From positions 11,774,614 through 11,838,613 of the forward strand of contig NC_079892.1 of the NCBI RefSeq assembly GCF_024868665.1: a stretch of 64,000 bases of DNA. The letters run 5' to 3'. The stretch is from Triplophysa rosa. Taxonomy: Eukaryota; Chordata; Actinopteri; Cypriniformes; Nemacheilidae. Below are positions 38,801-50,800 of the stretch, one piece after another; within the stretch, counting starts at the first letter, position 1; the number at the start of each line of letters is the position of its first letter. The notes beneath the pieces are model-generated. The model worked only from the letters and a program-made list of their open reading frames with translations, ran no database searches and was not told where the DNA came from. The position numbers and the translations under genes are program-made.

Positions 38801-41800
38801 TGAGAACCACTGATATAGATGTATCTTCCTCATAGTCTTTAGGCTGTATAGGTTACACAGAAGTTTAGGTGTTTTCCTGTAGTGAGTAGATATGATCGTC
38901 TATCTCCAGGACGTTGTTGGATGGATGCTCTGGAACTGGCCCTCAGCTGCTCCAGTCTGTCCAAGATGACGGCAAAGAGCTGCAGGGAAGGAGATGTGTG
39001 TAGTTCCTCGGAGTCTTCACATATACTACAGCTGCTACAGTCCTCTGCTCTCACAGACCACGACCTGTTACAGTAAGTGTCTATGATCTCTATATACTGC
39101 TTTTGTTTCAAGGTTTGCTGACACAGGGAAAAAAAAGACAAAACAAGTTTGAGAACTATTTGTTTATCAAGTAAGTGAATGACAAAAAACAATTGTTGGT
39201 GCCAAAAGTATTCAAATCAAGTACATTGTTATTAAATAAAAGAAATGTTTGCAAACAATGTGTGGGACCAAAGCCATTCAAAACAATTATGTTGTGAATA
39301 AATAACATAAACATTATAATATTTACAAATAATACTTGGGACTAAAAGTATTAAAATCAAGTATAAAGGCCACAAACATACAAACGATTAACATGTTTTA
39401 AAAAAACATCATCCGAGCCTAGTTCAGTGGCATTCTTTGTCAATCTCTTTCAGCAGTAGACCAATGAAAAAAATGCCTTGAAAAATGGCTGCACTTTGCG
39501 TCATTTTTCCTTTCAAACCAGTTATAAGCTGAGAAAACAGTTAGAGAGCTGACAACACAACATACCTCAAACCCACATCTGCCATCTTCAGAGCGACCGA
39601 ATGACCCTACGCCGGTATATTACTGCAAACAAACATGTTACTGATTTAATAAAAGTGCAACATTTAAAGCGTTTAAATGGACACTTCAACCCAATGTCCA
39701 CACATTAAACAACAGCCCCCACAGTAAGAGATAAATGATCTGCAGTTTCTCATGTCTCTTCCTGTATCTGCATATCATTCTGGATAGTGTTGTTACATGT
39801 GTCGTTACCGAGTGGTTTTGCTGGCTTGGTAGGTGGTTCTGGATAGATGCTTTCTGGCCAAGGTCAAGTAAGATCAATCCCAAATCTCTCTACAGTAGTA
39901 GTATACAGTAGTATAGTAATGATATATACTGTATGAGGATAACATTAAAAAAGTGAATTTTGTATTGGCTTTGGTGAGTTTTTATGATAATATATATATA
40001 TATATTTATATATACAGTATATATATATGTCCTTCAGAAATCCTTCCGTCTGTTTAATCCTTAAAGACGTCTGTTAGTTGGTTGAGAAATGTGACCTGCA
40101 TCAAAATATAAAATGTTTTAATGCAATTTGTATTTTTAGTATAAGACGTTTTTAAGTAGTTGTTATTTTCATTAATACACGTACTGTTTTTTTAAAACTT
40201 AATTTTAAATTAACATTCAGATTTGTATGTTTTATCATTTGTAAATCTGAAAATTTAAATATTTTTCTATAAATTTATAATTTGATCACTTTATAACGTT
40301 TTATAAAAGTATTTTTTACAATTTTTACACATTTATTTTAGTGTCATTTTATAAATGGATACATTTTAAAACTACATAAATGTATACATTTAGTAAACCA
40401 AAGTAAATGTGCTAGTAAATGTGAATGTGCCAAAAAAGGGACTACGGATGAAAATTAGCCAGTGTTGGCTAAATCTGGTGCATTTTACATAATGTATGTC
40501 TTATTAATGTGCATTGTCCCTGATTAAATAAAATTAAATGAAATGAAATAGTAAAATTACATAAAAAATATATTTATAAATATTAAAAAAAAATAATAAT
40601 AATGTAATATTTTTTTATATTAATAAATATATTTTTATATTTTACTATTTCACTATTCAAAGTGTGTTTTTAATACACTTTATAAGTGAATACTGTAGTA
40701 TACTGAAGTATTACAGAATACAGAAAAATTAAAACAGAAAAAATCAATTTCTTATTGTTGCTGTGTCATTCCTCATATTGCAAGCCATATCTCTCCGGCC
40801 TCTCATTTGGGATGCTTTTCATGAACTGGCCCTCATGACAAACTAATTGAAAAGCTCTGCTGTATTATATCATGAACCCAGTATAGATCTGTTTGTGAGT
40901 CGCGTATATTTTTTACCCCGAGTCTCAAGATATAACCCGAATCTCTTGTTCATTGTGGCTCTGTGTACTATTTGTTTGCTTATTTTGTTATATGCTGAAT
41001 AGAAATTGTGCGTGGGATTTGTTTAAATACCATGACTGCTGCCTACCATCACTTACATATTTCAGTGGTCATGAATTAGCAAAAATAGTTCCCCAAAGCA
41101 CTGAATTGTATTGATACTTTTTTTACTCTCTGAATTTATTAACGCTTACTGATTTTTTTTAACAGAGATTGGTTATATTATGTAATCTACAATGCCATCA
41201 CTCCAGATCTTTATAAACACATGTCCTATAACCATAATACAATATGTGCATTTATGAGTAATAAATCATCATAACAGATGAAAGAAACACAAAACAGTCA
41301 CAAGACAGTCTTCAAAATGACATTGGCCTGTGTGTTTTAGAGAAAGAGAGAGAAAGCAGATGATGTCTGCCAGTGACATCCTTGAATCTGGCAATCATTT
41401 CTCTCTCAAACCACGCCCCCTCTGCAGATGGCCTTTAATAATTCAGCCTCTCTGAAGCTCCCGGCCAATCAGCACGGCCCTAAAGGTCGACGTGACAGTC
41501 AGAGGAGCAGGAAGAGATGAGAACGTGAACCCAACACCACCTCCGGCACACTCGTACATGCGCGCGCATGCGTCTGAAAGGTTGCCGAGCAGGAAAAACA
41601 GCTTTGGGAGAAAGATCTGTCCTGTGCTAATACAAACCCAACCAGGAACTGTAGAGAACAGCTCAGGATTAACTGTAAACAGACAGCTTGTTTCAGTATT
41701 ACAATATTTTATAATCACTGGAGGTTCAGGAATATACTTCCTGGCAAGGTAAGGCTATTTTTTGGCTTGGTTATTATTTTTGACAGCCAGAAAACAGGAC

Positions 41801-44800
41801 ATATGTTATAGATCTGTTTGTAGTTTGTGGAGGAGAACGTCCATTCTGCTCTTGCTGTTCATGATGATTGTGGATGTTTTATTTCACGTTTATTGCTAAT
41901 GGTCACATGCACTGTCAAAAAGTCATGTGCCTCATGTTTGTCCTCTGAGACGTGTTGCCTAAAGCCATGCGATATGGCTGGAATGTAGAAAATAGCATTC
42001 ACGCTCGATTATTAGACCTGTGGTGACCATGGTGATGGTGGTGTCAATCAAATTACTCAGCTGATGAGTAAATCATGCGGCCAGTTGCTTTGGCAACTGA
42101 TCTCGGCGTGCTTTGAATGTGAATGTAATAAAAAATGGAAAAGAGGAGCAGAGGCAAGTGTGCAGTCAATGAGCACGTTATTAAAGGTATAGTTCACCCT
42201 AAAATCATTTTTTGCTCACCCTAATACTTCCTTTATTCTGTTGGACACAAACAAATCATTTTACTTAAAAATACTGTGATGTGAAGCACAAAGTAATACA
42301 GTAAACTCAAGTGGGTTAATAAATGGTTTAAATGTTATACATTAAATATAAAATAAATTGTTATATTATAGCCAAATACAGACCGGAAGTTAACTTCGCA
42401 CCAGGCACGTGCGTCCGATAAAACCGTCTATATAGACCGTTTCATCGGACGCGTGCGCCTGGACTGCAGTTAACTTCTGGTCTGTGTTTGGCTAGTGTCT
42501 TAACAATATAACTATTTATATTTAATTTAATTTAATTTATGTTAATATTAATTTGTATTGCTATTTAATTGTATAATAATAGTATTAAATAAACAATTTG
42601 TTGAATTTGGTTGTATGTTCATTTTATTAAATAAACACTTTGTTGAATGGGTCCTGTAGTTAGGTCGCATTTAAAGAAACCGTATGGTACATCTAGCGGT
42701 TGAGCTTGGTATCGCAGTCTAAATTCAAATACAAGTTTAGCCAAGTAAGGGTTCTTCTCGGTTTCTTTTGATAGTTATGAGAAATAATCTACAGGCACTC
42801 GTTTGCGAATGTGTATCGGAAGTTAAGGGTAGTCCACGAACGCGCACATGCACAGTAACGTTTGTTTATGTTGTCGCTTTGAAACCATCTAGATAGTAAT
42901 AGAGTATATAATTTAACTATATAAAATGACTATTCAGTAATACTGATAGTGGGTATAGCCACCCTTTGCTCTCCAAACAGCCTCAGTTCTTCATTTCGCA
43001 AGATTCCTCTGAGATTTTTGTGCGTGTTGACATAATTTCATCACACAGTTTCTACAGATTTTTCGGCTGCAGATTTTCCGCACTGACGATTATTGAACTC
43101 ATTGTCTATGGTGATTTAAGCAGATTGAGTTGCCTTTTGGCTTTATCACATTGGGCAATATAATGGATGTCACCTTTAGAAGATACTGTCGCTCAACTGT
43201 GGTTTTGAAGGAATACACATGGTCAGCAAGCGTATTTGAATAGTTTGTGGCAGTCAAGCGAGGATTTATTCGTATTAATGGTTCCAAAGTCTGCCAAGAA
43301 AATGTTCTGCACTTTGTTACAGCATTGCTATTAGCATTGATTATTGACACAAGGCAGGTTGGGACCATGGATTCATGGTTTTCTTTGGTACTAAATTCAC
43401 ATTCATCTCAGAAATCAAGATTTCTCTTTAAGTATAAAGCCTCTCATATTTTTTTTAGTACCTGCCAGACGTGAAATCTGACATGGCGGCTTAAAGTGAT
43501 AGTTCACCCTAAAAATTCTGTCATCATTTATTCACCCTCTTGTCTGTATGGTTTTCTTTCTTCTGTAGAACACAAAAGAAGACATTTAAGAAGAATGTTA
43601 GTAATCGAACAACGACGATACCCATTAAATTGCTCTGGTTTGTGTCTATACAATAGAAGTGAATGGGTTACCCACATTCTTCAAAATATCTTCTTTAAAG
43701 AAAGTCATACAGGTTTGAAATGACAAGAGGGTTAGTAAATGATGACAGAATTTTCATTTTTGGCTAAACTCGTTTTGGCTGAAAAGATAATGACATGAAT
43801 AGGTGTACAGGTGTTGAGTGTGAGTGCATAATCATAAAGCCATATTAATTTTTGAAATATAAAAGAATGAATAAATATAAATAAATGCACACGCATAATT
43901 ATTATCTTCTATGACTGTTGCACTCGCTCATCAATGTTTTGTCTGTTTTCAAGATTGAATGACTCCATGTTTGACAACAACCACATGGAGAACGATGCCA
44001 ACTCCGACAAATCAGAGAGGGAGGCGCACGAGGATTCTGACAATCCAGCCAATGAGAACGGAGGCAGACTGACAGAGGAGAGTGATGCGGACCAATCAGA
44101 TGACGTGTGTGTTCAGGCGACTGCTTTTGTTGAAGAACCTCATGAGGAGATGGGAGAGGTGAGCTTGATATCACTTTATCACATGCTTTATAAGATCTAA
44201 ATTAACCTCATTATCTTGGAGTATTGTTGTCACGTCTTGTAAACATTAAGGATGCACTTAATTCTTTTTTTTTACGTAAAAATGGCATGGCTACGATTTC
44301 ACAAGTAATGTCCTTCGACCCATATAAAGGAAAAGTTAACAGCAGTTTTTATGTTTCAGAGATGTTGATGGATAGGCAAATATAACACATTGCAGATTTG
44401 CATTAAGTAAAAAAACATGATATCATATTAATAAGATCGTTTTTCTTGTCTTGTGTAATAAGGCTGGTGAGGCTTCACAGGTGGAGACGGTGTCGGAGGA
44501 GAATAAAGGATTGATCTGGATGTTACTGAAGCAGTTGAGGCCAGGAATGGATCTTTCCAAAGTGGTTCTACCAACATTTATCTTGGAGCCGCGTTCCTTC
44601 CTGGATAAACTGTCAGATTACTATTACCATGCTGACATTTTATCACAGTAAGAACCTCAGTGGTGTTCATTGCAACCGATATTTTTAAGTTTGGTTGGAG
44701 TGGAAAGACATCATCTTCTCTTTTGTAGGGCGGTGATGGAGGACAGTGCATACTGTAGGATGAAGCAGGTTTTACGCTGGTATCTCTCAGGCTTCTATAA

Positions 44801-47800
44801 GAAACCAAAGGCAAGTTGTCTGAAGCAGTGGTTCTCCAACTTTTTCGTTGTAAGGCCCCCTTTGTGTAGAGTGCATCGCTTTGCGCCCCCCCCAAATAAA
44901 AACCTATAATCTTAAAATATTGAATTAAACCAAAAACAAATTCTGTTATACAATGCTGGAACATCAATACTTTTGTTTGGTGGTCTTAATTTTCTGATGT
45001 TTGATTGCATAAAATTTATGATAAATTTCTATATTTCATATAATGCCACCAAATCTGCGGCCCCCCTTGATCCATCCTGGGCCTCCCTAAGGGGCCACGG
45101 CTCCCAGTTTCAGAACCACTGGTCTGAAGTATTCATGTTTGGATTTTTTATTCTTTCTCAGACACAACAGATCTGCTGCATATGGTAGAATAAATGGAGT
45201 TGCTGCACATAATTAACCAATACTTTTCATGAGAATGATATTATATATTAAACATAATTTATTTAATATACAGCATATAATGATATTATTTTATTTAGTT
45301 TTACCATAACTAATATACATGCTTTTGCATATATAAGGCGCATGGTTACACTAATAGTGTGTTTGTGTTTCAGGGTCTGAAGAAACCATACAACCCTATT
45401 CTTGGTGAGATGTTTCGATGTTGTTGGCTGCATCCACAAACTGACAGCTGCACATTTTACATAGCTGAACAGGTGAGACTCTAGAACCGCCAGGATATAT
45501 TTAATCTTTAGGCCATAAATGAATAAGCAAAATTTAAGATAATAAAAACCAAGCATCTGTTATAATGAAAATATCAATATCCTTTTTTCACATAACCAAA
45601 AGACATTTACCTCTACAAAGTATGTGGCCACTTTTTGGTTGTTTCTGGTTTACATCATTCTGTATCTGTACCCCTAAATACTATGGCTGGGTATTGCAAC
45701 CCATTTGGCGATTCATTTAGATTCTTATTTATATGGCTTCGATTCGATTACAATTTCGATTTGATCCAATGTTGGTAAGTTATCAATATGCAATAAAAAT
45801 GTTATGGGGGTTCACACCAAACGCGAATTAAACGATTTTAAGCTCGCGTCACTCACGCAAAAGTAACTAACTTTTCCTGCAAGTAATAAAGAGCGAGGAA
45901 AGAGATTGTTCGAGTTTGGTGTGAACACAGCATTAGATTTGCAGACACATTCATATTTAAAATTAAATGCTGGTTACTAAACCCCCTAAATATATTACTG
46001 AAATACACATTAAACCGCCATGATTATGTATCATTACTTGATACTTTTACTTTGAGTAACAAAAATTCCAAAAAGAAATCATAAATGCGCACATACAATG
46101 CACACATGGTAAGCACAAACTGCAAAATGCACGTTCTTGTAAAAAAAATCAAAACATTGTAAATGTGCAACAATGAAATTCATTACCAACACGTTTAAGA
46201 AATAAAATTCAAAACAGGCCAACATAAAGCCTTTATTTGGATCTTCCATCACGATCCTCTGTCTTTATTTTAAGTAAAAAAATACTGTTTATACACTGCA
46301 AACAGCATAATGTGTATGGGGGGGGATATGGTGAACTGCTCAGTGTTGAAATGCGTTTTTTTTCACTTTCAGGTTTCTCATCACCCACCAGTTTCAGCTT
46401 TCTACATCAGCAATAAGAAGGATGGATTCTGTGTCAGCGGAAGCATTCTGGCCAAGTCCAAATTTTACGGTGAGTTACCGCTTTTATGCAGTTTAAACAC
46501 TATCACAAAGCTTTTTTCATATATGCTTTTCATGTGTGATGCCGATAATCATTTTGCTGTAATTAAAGGAAACTCACTGTCTGCGATTCTGGATGGAAAA
46601 GCCAGGCTGTTGTTTCTGAACCGAGATGAAGAATATATTATTACAATGCCGTACGCTCACTGTAAAGGTGACTGGAATCAAAAAAGCATCGCCCTTTCAA
46701 TTATGTCTTAATATTGTACATAAACGTTGTTAATAATTGAAATGTTTCTACAGGTATCCTGTATGGAACAATGACGCTGGAGCTCGGTGGAAAAATTACC
46801 ATTGAGTGTGAAAAAACACAATGTTACACAGAACTTGAATTCAAACTGAAGGTATATTTTCAGTCTTTGATTCATACGTCATTTGTTTTATATTTAAAGA
46901 TTACAACCGTTGTCTTTCTCTCCATCTCCGTCTCAGCCATTTCTTGGCAGTTCTTGCAACGTCAATCAGATTTCTGGAAAGATCCGTATGGGGGAAGATG
47001 TTCTGGCTACAGTAGATGGGCACTGGGTAAGAATGTCTTTTGAGATTCGTGCTTTATGTAACAGAACACTTCATGTCAAGTGTACAGAAAGATGTGGACA
47101 GGAAATCTTACAAGTGTATTTTTGAGCAGTAAGACACAGAATTTAAGGTTTTATTATGAATATAGCTATGATTTCCGGGCATTGTTGGTCATGGTTTGAA
47201 GCAGAGTTACTGTGTTTAAAATATAAGGCTTTTGTTATAATTATTATTGTAAAATAATATTTATTATAAGATATACTATTGTGTATTTATGGCAAAAGAT
47301 CAAGCAACATCCAGGACCAAAGCTGTCCATTTTCTAATGAAAAATACAAGAAGATGGGGTAGAATTTTGTTAATCTGCTTCGGGAAACCGTGGAAACCGG
47401 GCCTAAATGTCTCTGCAGGATAATAAAGTGCATCTGATTGAGAAGAAGACTGGCCACCAGGAGGTGCTGTGGAACCCCAGTCCAGATGTGAGGAGAAACA
47501 GACTGAAGAGACAGGTGGTTCAGATGGACCAGCAGGAGGCGTTTGAGTCTGCCAGGTACACCAGTTCATAACCAGAATGACCAAATTCTGGATTATGCCT
47601 TTAAGATTTACAATGTACAGAATAACATTTGTTAGTATTGTGTGTGTGTGTGTGTGCGTGCGTGCGTGCGTTATTATTTTATTAATCTTTCTATAAGTAA
47701 AACATTTTTAGAACTTTTACTAATTTATATTTATAATGTATTATTATTAATATATCATATATTTAATATATGACAAAATAATAATTATTTTTTTATCTTT

Positions 47801-50800
47801 ATAATTAAAATTCACTCTATGCTTTAGTTAGTATATTTAATTTACATTTTTAATTTAGTTTTTCACTTTTTCTATTCAGTATTTTTTATTATTTGATAAT
47901 ATGATTGATAATATGATTTTATATACGTTTATATAGGTGTTCATTAGTGTATTTAAAAAAGAGTTCAGGTAAAATATACATCTTGACCATATTGTTAAGC
48001 ATGCAAACCACAAGTTATACATTCATTTTTACCAATATTCACATTTGAAATCAACCACTGTATGGAGATGCATCATCAGACATTATTTAAAATGTGTGGT
48101 TTATGCTGTATCACATCGGATAGCCATGTAAACCATAATGCGATTACATAACAATTGCTTTTTTTAAGATATTTAACCCCTAATGGCAAAATCGTTGTCG
48201 TTTTATTTCCTCAGGCTGTGGCGTCATGTGACCGAAGCAATAAACGAAAAAGACCAGAACAAAGCCACCCAGGAGAAATTTGTACTGGAAGAAGCCCAGC
48301 GGCAGGAAGCCAGAGAGCGAGGCGACCGACCCTGGAACCCACGACTTTTCACTTTCAACATTGACCCCAATGAATGGCACTACAGATATGTAGAGTACGT
48401 TTACAATGTCTGGAATAAAACACTGTCAATTTGCTTAATAGTAAATTATAAGATCAATTTGACGAAAATGGAGAGTCGCAGTGTTTCCATTGTGTTTATC
48501 TCGGCGGAAATAGTAGACCGTCTAGGTTTCAGACATACTACTTATTTGGCATACAGTATCATGTCGTAGGACAGTTGGCGATTCTAAACACCGGGAATGA
48601 TCAGATGGTTTAGATGTGTTTGATTAGAAGCTGAATCTCCTCGCCCTATTTCTTTCCTCAGCACTAAGCCATGGGATCCGGATCTCTGTCTGGTTCAGTT
48701 CGAGAAGGACGGCATCATCCAGACAAAAGAGAAGTTGCAACGCCAGCGAAACAGTTTCTCTTACAGCCAGAACTGGGCTGGACAGCAGAAGGTGTGACGC
48801 ACCTACAGAAGACGATTCCTATATATGTTAGATCATTCATTCTAGTATGTCTTTTTAGGGTGTATGTTTAGTTTGTTGACTAATGTGTGTTTGTCAGGTG
48901 CGGGTGAATGGAAAGCACAGGAAATCAAGCAGCCAGCCGTCCAGCTGCAGTCAGAACACAGAGAGCAGCAGCACCACACCAGAACCCAACCATGAGTCAT
49001 CTGACAATGAAGGCAAGACATCCGTCCATCACACACACACGCACCATGAGCAAATATTACTTAACTCGGCAGACGGACTGTACAACAGTGCAAGGATGTC
49101 ATATAACAGCAAAAAATCAAATGCATGGTATCATTGCAATTCTTGGCTAATCTAATCCCATTTATGAGCTGGGTAAATAATAAAAGCTTCTCAATGAACT
49201 CCATATTAACTGCTTAAAAATAATCGACAGTTTGGAAATGGCTCCTCTATAGAAATGTGCACATTCATGTGTATTCAAACAGTAATCCGGTTTGAAAACA
49301 GTATGATTCATGTTTGAACGAAAAGGAGAAAACCGAGAAAATGTTGATAGCTTGATAGATCAAATGTATTACCATGGTTTAAAATAAAACCGCTCTCCCA
49401 CATTAAACAACCTACATACACCAAATCCCTCCATTATAGCTCTGCAAAACAAAACATCTGCCATTATCTCCTCCAACACAGCGACTTAAATGTAATTAAT
49501 GTCATTTATATGTAATTAAAGTCATAGATTTGAGTTAACTGGTTTTTGTATCAAAAGCAATTTGAGGTATTTAAGGTTGTTTTCTATATGTTTTGATCAG
49601 GTTTTATGAATCAGTGTGCCAGATGCACTAAAGAAGTGAAGGACATCGCCCTCATAGAAGCCTCTGTGGCAGCTATACAGAAAACACAGCAGGACATACA
49701 GAGGCAAGTACACCTTTGTGTTTCACAGAATCACTGTTTACAGGATCGGTACCAGATTGGCTCGACTGGGGGATCACATATTCTGCTTGGGCAGATATAT
49801 AATCACAGTTCATTGCATGCATCATTTTTACATTTTTCTATGTTTTTAATTGAATTGAAATTAATTTATTTGTTTGCTGGATATTTTTGGAGGGGCCCAA
49901 GAAACCTGGAGGGGCATCCCGGCGCTGTTATTATGTGCTACTACAAATCACCATCATTTGATTGATCCAATTCTTTAAGATTTTAACAAATGTCACGAGC
50001 ATTTTAATTCTTGTCAAACCTATACGACTGTGAAACTCATTTTAGGGGACTACATTGTTTGCATACCAAGGATATTTTTAATAGTTTACTAAAAATAACT
50101 TGCAAAAGTGTCTGAGGGAAATCAAATTAAATATTGGCCTAAAAAATATGGGAAAAATTAAACTAGTCAAAATATTACTAACTATTACTGAAAATGAATG
50201 ATTATGAAAAAACTTGAAAAACTAAAATAAAAATTAATATATTTTATATAGCAACAAAACATAAAAAATAAATAAGAAAATTATAATAATAAACAAAACT
50301 AAAATTAAAATTAATAAATGTTATATAGTGTTATACTGTATATTTGTTCATATGAGTACTTACAAAATCTCAAACTATTTGTAAATCGTGAGAAAATTGT
50401 CATTTTAACCAGTGACACGGGGCCGTGTTTGGCAGTCTCCAGTCAATGGCGTCATGTCCGCGTTATCAAAGACACTAGATGGTAAGCCTGCAACCTTTAG
50501 TCAAAAAATTGTGGAATGCAGGAAAGCAGACTAGAGGCTGTTATATGATTGGCTGAGGTGCCTCACATGATTCGTGTAAGCCGTTACGCTTTAATTTAGT
50601 CATTTAGCAGACGCTTTTATCCAAAGCGACTTACTTTCAAATGAGGTATCAAGCAACAATCTTGTTTTGCGCAGTCATTATGGAGTAGAATTATTCTTTA
50701 CTGTTTGCAGCTGGTTCTGTCAACAAAGACATTTTTACTAGACAGAGACGCTGATCTTGCATGTGTTTTACTAGACAGGTGAGCAACTGTTTAGATTCCT

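Noticed and set aside
46310..46711. A single 133-codon open frame taken as one exon
   Set aside because: It spans two osbpl5 exons and the stop-free 99-bp intron between them; conserved protein ends and restarts at proper splice sites.
49024..49029. GT donor for coding exon 19
   Set aside because: Using it puts an immediate stop into the following exon; the GC donor at 49013 keeps the conserved C-terminus.
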